This document shows positions 5,171 to 12,876 of a stretch of DNA of 30,841 nt, piece by piece; within the stretch, counting starts at the first letter, position 1, and every line of letters begins with the position of its first letter. A model generated the notes under the pieces. It was not told the DNA's origin and made no database searches. It saw nothing but the letters and a program-made list of their open reading frames with translations. Where the stretch lies: positions 1-30,841 of IMG/VR virus record IMGVR_UViG_3300001460_000113; one strand, 5' to 3'. The position numbers and the translations under genes were made by a program. Source of the DNA: a virus.

Positions 5171-6655
5171 TTAAAAGGTCAGTTGGGCGTTAGCATATAA
5201 GTTATTGCCCAACTGCATACTATGCTTTTGTAGATAGTGATAGTCTAATGTCGAGCCCATTCCCCCACCAGATCTCCTACCTGCTACTGCAGAAGAACTG
5301 GTTGTTGTGCTATTGTTTCCAAGTTGACCTATAATAATATTATTATTTCCACCACCTGTTTTGTTTAAAGACATCAGATCGTTTTCTAGTCTTGTCTTGA
5401 TACTACTCTGAAGCGCGCTTTCTTGAAAGCCACCAGCTACTTTACTATAAACTGAATAAAAGTCATCAGGGTTAGTAAGATCCCGATCTTTCCTTTCAGC
5501 AAGTAACACCATAGCCGCTCTCATTTGGTCAAAGCGAACATCACTGTTTGATTCACCCTTTGTATTTTCAAATGCTGCTTGACCACCCAAACGTGCAGAT
5601 GCCATAACATTTCGGATGGTAGGACTTAATTTAGTAACTACTTCTTGATTATCATAAGCCTGCGAATAAGCTAATCCTGCTTTACCAGAATTTATTACTG
5701 CTAAACGTCTTGCGAATCGCTCAGATTCTTTTACTGCTTCAGCCATGGCAGATGTATCGCCTGTCGCGCGAGCGGCTTGAAATTTTGTGTTAGCTTCTGC
5801 AAGTGCGTCAACAAGATCTTGTTCAGTTTCTTGTCTACGCTTATTCATCCAGTCTATTAGTGCTTTGCCGGCATACCCTACCAGTGCTGCTATCCCTAGT
5901 ACTATTGCACCCTTTGGACCCAAGAACATAAGTCCAGCAGCTGCTATTGCTGCAGAGCCAGAAATAGCTTCTCCCATTTGTTCACTTCCAGTTAGTCCAC
6001 CTATATAATTTCCTAATGCATCACCAGCAAATCCAAGTATAGCTGCTAACCCCAATTTCCCAATAAAGCTCTTTCTAATAGCGGGGCCCTTAGTGTCTCC
6101 TTTACCAAAGAACGCTCCTTGAACAGCCGTGGCAATTAATTTCTTTGAGAATAGCGCTGCTAATCCTACCCCTAATCCTGCTACTAACTTAGACGCATCA
6201 AACTCTTTACCAAACATTTCCCAAGTAGCGTTTTCTCCAAGTATCTTATCTAATGTAGGACTTATCCACTTATCGACATACTTGGCTCCAAAGAATGCAG
6301 CAAGTGCTGGAAAGAATAATCTTCCGATACCTTTACCAATGATTCCTCCTATAGTTGCTCCACCTAGTAGGCCAGCACCACCACCAAAGCCTCTTAGCAT
6401 ATCGCCTATACTAGCAATACCTGTACCTTGTGCAATACCTTGCTTAAAACCTTTGGCAGGCTCTTGACGTGCTTTAGCTTTGGCATTAGACTTTTCACGA
6501 CGAAGTTCTTCCTTATCACCCTTATTGGATTCTTCTTTTTTGCGACGTTTCTGATCTTCGGACAGCAATGCTTTAATACTATCTTTAACATCAACTAATG
6601 TATTGTTCTGTAGTTGTAACTCGATTACAACTTGGTTTAATGATGTGGTAGCCAT
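5171..6655 (-). CDS. Probable tail tape-measure protein (gp29-position)
   Basis: 494 residues. The N-terminal section contains a highly charged helical segment (about 28-70, EDQKRRKKEESNKGDKEELR). A long glycine/alanine-rich hydrophobic region follows with several membrane-like helices (GGATIGGIIGKGIGRLFFPA, LVAGLGVGLAALFSKKLIAT, GPKGAIVLGIAALVGYAGKA). Next come charged helices (DLVDALAEANTKFQAARATG) and a Gly/Asn/Ser-rich C-terminus. This profile, and the position directly after the chaperone-like pair, is typical of tape-measure proteins, which set tail length and help DNA entry. T4 gp29 has 590 residues. No direct similarity to gp29 is claimed. At roughly 1.5 A per residue it implies a tail of about 75 nm (inference). 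The last codons contain the 5180-5215 hairpin. Confidence 0.65.
   Translation of the reverse strand: MATTSLNQVVIELQLQNNTLVDVKDSIKALLSEDQKRRKKEESNKGDKEELRREKSNAKAKARQEPAKGFKQGIAQGTGIASIGDMLRGFGGGAGLLGGATIGGIIGKGIGRLFFPALAAFFGAKYVDKWISPTLDKILGENATWEMFGKEFDASKLVAGLGVGLAALFSKKLIATAVQGAFFGKGDTKGPAIRKSFIGKLGLAAILGFAGDALGNYIGGLTGSEQMGEAISGSAAIAAAGLMFLGPKGAIVLGIAALVGYAGKALIDWMNKRRQETEQDLVDALAEANTKFQAARATGDTSAMAEAVKESERFARRLAVINSGKAGLAYSQAYDNQEVVTKLSPTIRNVMASARLGGQAAFENTKGESNSDVRFDQMRAAMVLLAERKDRDLTNPDDFYSVYSKVAGGFQESALQSSIKTRLENDLMSLNKTGGGNNNIIIGQLGNNSTTTSSSAVAGRRSGGGMGSTLDYHYLQKHSMQLGNNLYANAQLTF
5180..5215. terminator. Convergent hairpin, possible bidirectional terminator
   Basis: CAGTTGGGC (5180-5188) and GCCCAACTG (5207-5215) form a perfect 9-bp stem with an 18-nt loop, just after the gp32 stop and inside the last codons of the minus-strand tape-measure gene. 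On the minus strand it is followed by ACCTTTTAATTT, a weak T tract. On the plus strand the downstream tract is poor. The long loop and short T tracts make it a moderate candidate, but the convergent position is where a terminator is expected. Confidence 0.45.
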
Positions 6656-6658
6656 ATC

Positions 6659-6847
6659 TTACCCTTGCATTTGGTTCTTTGCGTTTTGTTCTCGTTCGTC
6701 TTTTAGTTGTTGTAATAACATCTCTAAATAAATCTCCCTTTCCCATGGTATCATATTTTCAATATTGTCTAATGAGTACTGATGGTTTTGCATCAATTGA
6801 TAATTAGTTTGATAGTAGTTCATTAAACTTTCATGTGAAAGGGCCAT
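6659..6847 (-). CDS. Small downstream frame of tail-chaperone pair (GT-like extension)
   Basis: 62 codons from an ATG overlapping the upstream TAA (TAATG), in the -1 frame relative to the gp26/gp51-like gene. The protein is helical and hydrophilic (SLMNYYQTNYQLMQNHQYSL, then MIPWEREIYLEMLLQQLKDE, then REQNAKNQMQG). The PWEREIYLEMLL stretch resembles segments found in downstream tail-chaperone frames of other phages, from memory. There is no Shine-Dalgarno at initiating distance: the nearest, AAGGAA at 6869-6864, is 16 nt from the ATG. It may be expressed by reinitiation or, more interestingly, only as a -1 frameshift fusion of about 299 aa. The tape-measure gene starts 3 nt after its stop. 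Confidence 0.75.
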   Translation of the reverse strand: MALSHESLMNYYQTNYQLMQNHQYSLDNIENMIPWEREIYLEMLLQQLKDEREQNAKNQMQG

Positions 6848-7557
6848 TAAAAAAAATCTTGTATTCCTTGTAGTGTAATTGTATTCTCATGTTTACAAGA
6901 AGAACATGTGAAGTTAATATCATGTTCTAATCGAGGTATATTATTCACAAATTTCATAATATCATCTAATTGTTGAGTATTCAATCCTTCTAAGAAATTT
7001 TCTATTTCGTCTCTGGTCTCATCATTAAACCTTATAATATCTTCTTCTGTTCTTAATTCATCAAGGCACATTATTATCATTTCAAAAATAGAGTCTGTTA
7101 ATGTTTCTTCCTCATCAGGATTTGGTTGTAATAGTATTGCCGAGTATTGAGGATACTTCATTATCAATGTAAACTTATCACTAAGTTGTATGCTTTTATT
7201 TACACCAGCAATTTCTATTTTAACTTCATCTAAATTTACTACTACAGTCGTTTCCTCTTCACACGCTGAACAAGATAAATTTACTTTTGTTGTTTCTCCT
7301 GCACTCCTTGCTCGTATTTGAGTAAAGATATATTCAATATCAAAAGTAGTTAATGATTCAGATTTTATCTTATCAGTTACGCACGACTCAATAGTATTCA
7401 CTATTGCTTTTAATATCTGTTTTTCATCTTGCGATTCTAACGCTATTAACAAAACTTTTTGTTCTTTTACTAAGAACGGTCTGTATGAAATTGTCTTTCC
7501 TGTTGATGGTATTACAAGTTCATAATTTGGATGTTCATTCAGTTTAGGCAAAGCCAT
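6847..7557 (-). CDS. gp26/gp51-family baseplate hub/tail chaperone protein
   Basis: 236 residues. The N-terminus (YELVIPSTGKTISYRPFLVK, EQKVLLIALES, then ESLTTFDIEYIFTQIRARSA) matches my knowledge of the T4 baseplate family containing gp26 and gp51. Those proteins function in central hub formation, gp51 as an assembly catalyst. Two CxxC pairs (C96/C99 and C218/C221) could together bind one zinc. The second pair lies near the C-terminus, just before the frameshift candidate. The order tube-like protein, this gene, a -1 frame and a tape measure equals that of lambda-type G/GT tail assembly chaperones. AAAGGA provides a Shine-Dalgarno. Which of gp26 or gp51 it corresponds to cannot be decided. 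Confidence 0.75.
   Translation of the reverse strand: MALPKLNEHPNYELVIPSTGKTISYRPFLVKEQKVLLIALESQDEKQILKAIVNTIESCVTDKIKSESLTTFDIEYIFTQIRARSAGETTKVNLSCSACEEETTVVVNLDEVKIEIAGVNKSIQLSDKFTLIMKYPQYSAILLQPNPDEEETLTDSIFEMIIMCLDELRTEEDIIRFNDETRDEIENFLEGLNTQQLDDIMKFVNNIPRLEHDINFTCSSCKHENTITLQGIQDFF
6849..6869 (-). promoter_or_regulatory. Candidate programmed -1 frameshift site
   Basis: On the minus strand: AAGGAA (6869-6864), 7 nt, then eight consecutive T (6856-6849). Reading frame 0 is GAT-TTT-TTT-TAA. A slip of one base back on T-TTT-TTT reads TTA (Leu) and then the ATG of the 62-aa frame, bypassing the stop. The upstream Shine-Dalgarno-like element is at a distance known to stimulate -1 slippage in bacterial dnaX. 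No other TAATG junction inspected in this window has a homopolymer run of this kind before the stop. Confidence 0.55.
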
Positions 7558-7568
7558 TTTATAATCCT

Positions 7569-8270
7569 TTAAAATATATTATTCACAAATCCTACCAATG
7601 TGTTTCTAATTTGAGATATAAATGCATCTTTTATATTAGTTGGTGATAGTACAAATGGGGTCTCCCAGTTTGTATAAGAAAGTTGAATGTTTAGCTCTAC
7701 GATGCCATCGAGCTCATTGTTTAATTGAACAGCAGTCATTGAGGATGGAAATGCATCGATCAGCTTACATTTATATACTACTAAATCATCAATCTGATCA
7801 CCTAGGTTAAAAAACTGTTGAATTATATCAAAATCACTTAATCTTGGTAATAAAGAATTGTCAAATTCTTCTGTAAATCTATCTGGTAGTCTAACTACTT
7901 TTTGGAATTGCTCAATCTCAATGTCCCGAGCATACTCACTCTGATATCCTACTTCTTTTGTTTGTTGGTTAACTGCAAGGTTCTGCCATGTTTCAAAATA
8001 CTCTTTGATTCCGTAATTATTCATTACATGAAAAGTTACACTAATGTCATTAACAGAATAACCATATGGGACTTTTTCTAGTTGTAAACCAATGCGTCTC
8101 TCATTTGTCATTATTTGCCGGCCTGGTAACTGAACATCCTTACATAGAATATTTACTTCTTCTGAACTTGCACCTGCTAAAGATGGAAACTTAATCCTAA
8201 ACAGATTAGTTCTAGCGACACCACCTTTGGCACTTACTAAACTTTTAAATTGATCTATTGATGAGACCAT
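7569..8270 (-). CDS. Tail-tube-fold protein (gp54/gp19-like)
   Basis: 233 residues. The segment NLFRIKFPSL, then ILCKDVQLPGRQIMTNERRI, VPYGYSVNDISVTFHVMNN and YFETWQNLAVNQQTKEVGYQ has the pattern of T4-like tail tube and tube-initiator proteins: an N-terminal strand, a short LPGR loop, a beta hairpin, and a helix with a tryptophan. T4 gp19 is 163 aa and gp54 320 aa, so length does not settle which it is. With gp4 and baseplate genes beside it and no gp18 sheath gene in view, gp54 (tube initiator on the baseplate) is the better guess. It starts through a TAATG junction with the upstream gene. Confidence 0.65.
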   Translation of the reverse strand: MVSSIDQFKSLVSAKGGVARTNLFRIKFPSLAGASSEEVNILCKDVQLPGRQIMTNERRIGLQLEKVPYGYSVNDISVTFHVMNNYGIKEYFETWQNLAVNQQTKEVGYQSEYARDIEIEQFQKVVRLPDRFTEEFDNSLLPRLSDFDIIQQFFNLGDQIDDLVVYKCKLIDAFPSSMTAVQLNNELDGIVELNIQLSYTNWETPFVLSPTNIKDAFISQIRNTLVGFVNNIF

Positions 8271-8854
8271 TATATCATCCTTCTGGAATCAGCATAGACT
8301 TTTGACTTGCCTGCTTTTGCAAAGTCTGCTGTTGGTAAGAACGCTGCAATTTCCCATTCAGTTGCAGGAACTCTTGCAAACCGGCTTCTTACATTTGAAC
8401 TTAGATAGTGTTTAACACATGGCTTGAACCACTTATACTTTGCAGCACTGGATAACATTCTATATGATAAATTAAAACTTGTGCTAGCATCATACTTTTT
8501 ATTATTAGTTATATCCATTAAAGAATCCAATAGTTTTGCTCTTAACATAGGAGCAATGTAATGTAAGTTTAATCCTAAGAACCCACCATCAGCAGGTCCA
8601 ATAACAATAATTAGTGGGAAGCGATCATAATATGGTAGAGTGTCTTTTAGTTTTGGATCATAGAAAAACATATACATTGAACCTACAATCTCTCTGTTTG
8701 ATAGCTCAATAGGTTCTTCCTTCATTATTTCGTTTCTGTTTACACGTCTAATCTGTTGTGCCTTACGACGAAACCATTCCCTGGACTCACGGGTCCTTGG
8801 AGTAATTCCTGCTTTGAATGCTTCTAATTCTAATTTATCAAATATGTTAGCCAT
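8270..8854 (-). CDS. Conserved T4-like structural/assembly protein, unassigned
   Basis: 194 residues. A basic N-terminal helix (TRESREWFRRKAQQIRRVNR) is followed by a core rich in aromatic and hydrophobic residues (GSMYMFFYDPKLKDTLPYYD, RFPLIIVIGPADGGFLGLNL, HYIAPMLRAKLLDSLMDITN). It then reads SYRMLSSAAKYKWFKPCVKH and a C-terminal RVPATEWEIAAFLPTADFAK. The pattern looks conserved, but I cannot name the family with confidence. It sits between gp4 and the tube-like gene. In T4 the neighbours of gene 4 are genes 2 and 3, so a role at the head-tail connection is possible, but this is positional inference only. Gene reality is well supported by codon continuity and coupling. Confidence 0.75.
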   Translation of the reverse strand: MANIFDKLELEAFKAGITPRTRESREWFRRKAQQIRRVNRNEIMKEEPIELSNREIVGSMYMFFYDPKLKDTLPYYDRFPLIIVIGPADGGFLGLNLHYIAPMLRAKLLDSLMDITNNKKYDASTSFNLSYRMLSSAAKYKWFKPCVKHYLSSNVRSRFARVPATEWEIAAFLPTADFAKAGKSKVYADSRRMI

Positions 8855-8862
8855 GAATCTAT

Positions 8863-9354
8863 TTATCTACGTTTTTTAACTTTAAATGGCTTAATTGGCT
8901 TAAACTTTTTGATTGGCTTGGGAAGTATCCCTAATGCTGCTAAATGGTTCTCTGTCCAAATTTCAAATCCCCAGCCTCTGTCAGAAGCATATTCATAGGC
9001 TGCTGACCATTTATTCATATTCTTTACATATGTCATTCCCTCAGTAAGATAACGCTTACTCTTCTTACCATTGAAAGCTGGTGGCTTTGTTTCTTTTTCA
9101 GGCTTGATTTCCACAAGTATCGTTTTGCCACTATTGTATGTGATCTTCAAATCCATAAAGTATCTGTGATATTTTTTATCGACCTCATACAAGTAAGGTA
9201 TTACAACTTCTTCACTAACCCAGGATTTTATGTTATCAGAATCATCACACCATTTAAAAGCATTACGTTCCCAAAGAGATCTAAACACTACTTTGTCTGG
9301 ATCACCTTTATACTTGCTTCTGTTTTTGACTTTGTATCGTCCAGAATATGCCAT
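8863..9354 (-). CDS. 4: Head completion protein gp4 (TnsA-like nuclease fold)
   Basis: 163 residues, near T4 gp4 (150). The signature FRSLWERNAFKWCDDSDNIK, then WVSEEVVIPYLYE, then YHRYFMDLKITYNSGKTILV and EIKPEKE matches the gp4/gp50 head-completion family, which has a TnsA/PD-(D/E)xK endonuclease core. Candidate catalytic residues are E29, D68, E82 and K84 (V-E-I-K). The family acts at the portal to complete the DNA-filled head before tail joining. The C-terminus is very basic (KPIKKFKPIKPFKVKKRR), consistent with DNA contact. It is the first gene of the minus-strand block, transcribed divergently from gp48 across a 49-nt gap holding late-promoter-like sequences on both strands. Confidence 0.85.
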   Translation of the reverse strand: MAYSGRYKVKNRSKYKGDPDKVVFRSLWERNAFKWCDDSDNIKSWVSEEVVIPYLYEVDKKYHRYFMDLKITYNSGKTILVEIKPEKETKPPAFNGKKSKRYLTEGMTYVKNMNKWSAAYEYASDRGWGFEIWTENHLAALGILPKPIKKFKPIKPFKVKKRR

Positions 9355-9362
9355 AACAACCT

Positions 9363-9370
9363 TATAAATA
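9363..9370 (+). promoter_or_regulatory. T4-type late promoter TATAAATA for gp48 operon
   Basis: An exact TATAAATA lies 33 nt before the gp48 ATG in the 49-nt divergent intergenic gap. It heads the plus-strand run from gp48 through the M15-peptidase spike gene. Confidence 0.8.
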
Positions 9371-9385
9371 GATTTAAGTTATTTG

Positions 9386-9393
9386 TATTTATT
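9386..9393 (-). promoter_or_regulatory. Late-promoter-like AATAAATA for the gp4 operon
   Basis: On the minus strand AATAAATA (7 of 8 positions of TATAAATA) lies 31 nt before the gp4 ATG, the same spacing as the plus-strand late promoters. It is the only such site ahead of the minus-strand block. One mismatch makes it tentative. Confidence 0.4.
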
Positions 9394-9403
9394 AGGATAA
9401 GAT

Positions 9404-10438
9404 ATGGCCAACTACAATACTGCAATACAACAATTCCAGAATGATTTCTCATCTAACTCAGTCAATGCTAGTAGATTTGGAAATGGTTCCCGAACTATAT
9501 TAAAATATCCTTTAAATAATCAACAAGATTATGGAGGAACAATTACTTTCAAAGCGTTGGAGCGTGAACCTCTATCTCTGGGATCAAAAGCCCTTGAGTT
9601 GTTAAAGCCAGAGTTTAATGCACTTGCAGAAGGTACTGCTGTTCGAGATAACGCATTCTTTGATGGTGCTCCTGTAGCTGTAACCAGAAGACCCTCTGCA
9701 ACTGACAAAGCAAGACCAGAAATTGGTGCTGGTAGAAAGTGTACGTTATATCTTCCAGCTGCAATACAAATTCAAGACAAAGTAAGTTATAGTAATATTG
9801 ATCTAGGAGTTCTAGGATCTACTGTTAGAGAAGGCCTTACATCAGACGCATCTGTAAGAGAGATGGGCTCTGCAGTTGGCCAAGAAATTAAAGATACCTT
9901 TGGATCATTGATAAGTTCATTACAACAAGGCGCTGTTTCAGAAGAAGCGCAAGTTGCAGCTTTAAAAGTATTCAGCCGTAGTAGTGCAATATCAGGAGCC
10001 ATATCTACAACAACAGGCATTTCATTAAATCCTAATAGACGATCTATGCTTCAAGGACCCGAGCTTAGAAACTTTACATTCTCGTTTAAATTGATTCCTA
10101 CTTCTCCAGCAGAAGGAGAGTCTATTGAAAAGATTATTCAGTTCTTTAGAGAAGAAATGTATCCAGATGCTGTAGAGACTGGTGATACGGGTGTATCAGC
10201 GGTGTTTAGATACCCAGCACTATTTGATATCGTAATGAGATACAGAACAGCTAATGGTGGATACAAAAAGGTCGCAACTCAGTTGTTACCCTGTCAGCTT
10301 CAAGCAGTTGATGTCAACTATAACCAAAGTGGTATGTCATTTCATAGAGATGGTAAACCACAAGAAGCTGCGCTCACTCTTAACTTTACAGAAGAACGTA
10401 CATTGAATAAGCATGATGTAGCAACACGAGGATACTAA
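9404..10438 (+). CDS. 48: Baseplate tail tube cap gp48
   Basis: 344 residues (T4 gp48 364). The N-terminus ([33 protein letters not shown]) and the C-terminal tube-like segment ([89 protein letters not shown]) are characteristic of the T4 gp48 family. These proteins sit on top of the baseplate and start tail tube polymerisation together with gp54. The middle (residues about 130-215) is alanine/serine-rich helix and probably insertion material. First gene behind the TATAAATA at 9363. The next gene begins with GTG one base after its stop. Confidence 0.83.
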   Translation: MANYNTAIQQFQNDFSSNSVNASRFGNGSRTILKYPLNNQQDYGGTITFKALEREPLSLGSKALELLKPEFNALAEGTAVRDNAFFDGAPVAVTRRPSATDKARPEIGAGRKCTLYLPAAIQIQDKVSYSNIDLGVLGSTVREGLTSDASVREMGSAVGQEIKDTFGSLISSLQQGAVSEEAQVAALKVFSRSSAISGAISTTTGISLNPNRRSMLQGPELRNFTFSFKLIPTSPAEGESIEKIIQFFREEMYPDAVETGDTGVSAVFRYPALFDIVMRYRTANGGYKKVATQLLPCQLQAVDVNYNQSGMSFHRDGKPQEAALTLNFTEERTLNKHDVATRGY

Positions 10439-10439
10439 C

Positions 10440-11528
10440 GTGGCATTTTTCAGAAACTTTCCAGTAGTAAATTATAATTTTGGAGATGAGATTAGTCCTG
10501 CTATCTTTCAGAACCTTACAGCATACATTGATTTAATAGATCAAGTCAAAGACGACATAAGTTATTATGAGAAATATTTTATAAAAGACAACATGAGGCC
10601 TGACACTTTGTCGCAAGAACTTTATGGTAATACTAGTTTCTATTGGATGTTTTACTTACTAAATGACAATTTAAGACAACAAGGTTGGCCTCTCAGTGAA
10701 CAAGATGTCTATGAACTTGGAAAGAAGTATTATCCCAATACGGTATTATCAACTACAAATAGTATGGTGTCCTATGGCAAGGTTGGTGATATTGTAGCTA
10801 CTACTCCATTTTCTAATCCTACTTTTAAAGGAAAGATTCTGGAAAGGAATTACGATTTAGGTCAGTTAACGGTCAAACCTATAATTGAAGTCCGTTCAAT
10901 TACTGTCACTAATGGTGGTTCAGGATACACATCGGTTCCCACAGTAACCATTACTGGTGGTAATGGAATAGGTGCAACCGCTGCAGCTGCTATTGCAAAT
11001 GGAGCAGTAACAGCAATTACCGTTACAAATGGTGGTGATGATTATACAGCTGTACCTACTGTAAAGATATCAGCTCCTGACACACCAGCTGATACAGATT
11101 CTGTTTTAGCTCAAGCTACAGGAACAGCAGTGCTTTCAGCATATTCTATAAATGCTAGTGAAGCATCACAAGTATTACTTCACTCTGTACCAGGTGAACA
11201 AGATGAGACTCAATGGTCATTACCAATAACAAAAAGAATATTTGTGTGGGATTCTGTAGTACAGTATAATGCAACTCATCATTTTGAAAATGCAGACGGT
11301 ACTTGGGGTGATCTGACATATATTCCTGTCTCTGGATATGGAGTTAATAATCGAAAAGGAAATGAAAGCGAGTCATCAAACTCAACAGCTGGGTATGGAT
11401 CATTAATACCTATCACATATACAGACAGATTGAAAAGAAGTAATGATGAGCTTCGTATAATTAGAGTTTTAAAACCTAATGTAGCTACTCAAATAAACTC
11501 AGAATATCAGAAGTTATTAAAGCAATAG
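10440..11528 (+). CDS. 53: Baseplate wedge protein gp53 with repeat insertion
   Basis: 362 residues from GTG 10440. T4 gp53 is only 196. The N-terminal part is clearly gp53 ([78 protein letters not shown]). The C-terminus returns to a gp53-like end ([20 protein letters not shown]). Between them lies an added beta module with two near-identical 18-residue repeats, residues 154-171 and 193-210 ([18 protein letters not shown] and [18 protein letters not shown]). In T4, gp53 joins wedges into the baseplate ring. The insertion may decorate the baseplate or help oligomerise. The same module type appears in gp8 of this phage. Confidence 0.85.
   Translation: MAFFRNFPVVNYNFGDEISPAIFQNLTAYIDLIDQVKDDISYYEKYFIKDNMRPDTLSQELYGNTSFYWMFYLLNDNLRQQGWPLSEQDVYELGKKYYPNTVLSTTNSMVSYGKVGDIVATTPFSNPTFKGKILERNYDLGQLTVKPIIEVRSITVTNGGSGYTSVPTVTITGGNGIGATAAAAIANGAVTAITVTNGGDDYTAVPTVKISAPDTPADTDSVLAQATGTAVLSAYSINASEASQVLLHSVPGEQDETQWSLPITKRIFVWDSVVQYNATHHFENADGTWGDLTYIPVSGYGVNNRKGNESESSNSTAGYGSLIPITYTDRLKRSNDELRIIRVLKPNVATQINSEYQKLLKQ
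10899..11069 (+). repeat. Two copies of an 18-residue beta repeat in gp53
   Basis: Copies at 10899-10952 and 11016-11069 encode [18 protein letters not shown] and [18 protein letters not shown], 39 residues apart. The conserved core is V-x-N-G-G-x-x-Y-T-x-V-P-T-V. A Gly/Ala-rich linker lies between them. Confidence 0.85.
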
Positions 11529-11529
11529 A

Positions 11530-12876
11530 ATGTCACAAGCTGAACAAATAAAAATATTAGAAGTATCAATTCGTTCCGAAAGATTCGTGGACGGAAAGAA
11601 ACTATTGGTTGCTGGTGACGGAGCAGGTGTGGGTGTCGAGCTTGTAATTTATGAAAACATTTACATGCCATACCTTACCGGTGCTATTTTAATTCAAGAT
11701 GATAATAACTTTTATGGTGAAATAGGTATTAACGGAACAGAAAGACTTGTGGTCAGGATGCAGACTCCAGGTGCAATTGAAGAAATAGAAAAGACATTTG
11801 TCCTTAGCACTGTCCAAAAACAAATAAAAGTAAACGATCAATTATCACAGCTACTGTTTACATTAACAGAAGATCATGGATACTTTAATGAGCTGCAATT
11901 GATTAATAAATCTTATAACGGAACAGGTTCTGAGATTATACAAAAAATACTTGAAGATAATACTAATAAAAGTATTAAACCAGATTATCATCTTGCCCCT
12001 GCACAAGGCAAGTTTCGGTACATTGTTCCTTGGCAGAGTGCTTATCAAGCAATACATACAGTATTAAATTATATGACGACAGACAACTTCTTACCGTATT
12101 TCTTATTCTCGTCAATAACTTCGGACAATTTAATATTAACAGATCTTGAAAGCATATTGAAAAGAGAGCCTTTCACAAGACCACTCAAGCAGGCTTTTTC
12201 ATATGCTGTGAATAAAAAAGAAGAAAATTCTATTATAGAAAAAGCGTTTAACATAGTTGAAATAAACAGTTCAGAAATGAATGATACACTTTCACTAGCT
12301 AAAATGGGTGCAGTTGGAGCATCAGGACAAAGTATAGATACAACATCAGGTAGCGCTACTGACTTCCGTATTGATATGAAACAACAATATAACTTTCTAA
12401 ACGATGCTAATGTGATTAGCTTGAAGGAAGATAATTATCCAATAGACGATCTCTTTAGAGTAGACACTCAACCTAATACTCCAATCACTGACTTAGATAG
12501 TAAGCGATATTCAATAATGGCATCTCTACCATATGATAATATCAATGGACTTGTATCTGATAATAATGCATCTCAACAAATTGTAATTAAAAATAATTAT
12601 ATAAAACTATTAGCTAATAATGCATTTGAAATTACAGTACCAGGATTTGCATTTGGGGTAAAGCATACTAATCGTTCAGTTGGGCATACAGTTGACATAG
12701 CAGTTCTTAAAGAAGGTAATGATGTTATGGATAACGCAAATCAAGTTGATCCAAGACGATCAGGCACCTTTGTAATGTTAGCTAAAAAGCATGTGTTTAA
12801 TTTAGTTGAAGAATCACATAATGTTGTTGTTAATGTTGGTAGAATAACCGAGCCTAAAAGGATTCAAAGAACATGA
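11530..12876 (+). CDS. Baseplate central hub protein (gp27-like)
   Basis: 448 residues (T4 gp27 391). It opens IKILEVSIRSERFVDGKKLL and has tube-like strands (VELVIYENIYMPYLTGAILI, INGTERLVVRMQTPG, TFVLSTVQKQIKVNDQLSQL) and FRYIVPWQSAYQAIHTVLNY. The C-terminal part (NNAFEITVPGFAFGVKHTNR, SVGHTVDIAVLKEG, GTFVMLAKKHVFNLVEESHN) fits the trimeric hub proteins of the gp27/gpD class, which connect the tube to the spike. Assignment rests on fold-like patterns and on its place directly before the OB-domain/lysozyme gene, the T4 partner of gp27. Its TGA overlaps the next ATG (ATGA), so hub and spike proteins are translationally coupled. Confidence 0.7.
   Translation: MSQAEQIKILEVSIRSERFVDGKKLLVAGDGAGVGVELVIYENIYMPYLTGAILIQDDNNFYGEIGINGTERLVVRMQTPGAIEEIEKTFVLSTVQKQIKVNDQLSQLLFTLTEDHGYFNELQLINKSYNGTGSEIIQKILEDNTNKSIKPDYHLAPAQGKFRYIVPWQSAYQAIHTVLNYMTTDNFLPYFLFSSITSDNLILTDLESILKREPFTRPLKQAFSYAVNKKEENSIIEKAFNIVEINSSEMNDTLSLAKMGAVGASGQSIDTTSGSATDFRIDMKQQYNFLNDANVISLKEDNYPIDDLFRVDTQPNTPITDLDSKRYSIMASLPYDNINGLVSDNNASQQIVIKNNYIKLLANNAFEITVPGFAFGVKHTNRSVGHTVDIAVLKEGNDVMDNANQVDPRRSGTFVMLAKKHVFNLVEESHNVVVNVGRITEPKRIQRT

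Noticed and set aside
8860-8867. Minus-strand GATAAATA near the start at 8854 as a late promoter
   Set aside because: Only 5 nt separate it from the ATG, leaving no room for a ribosome site; it is part of the gp4 stop region.
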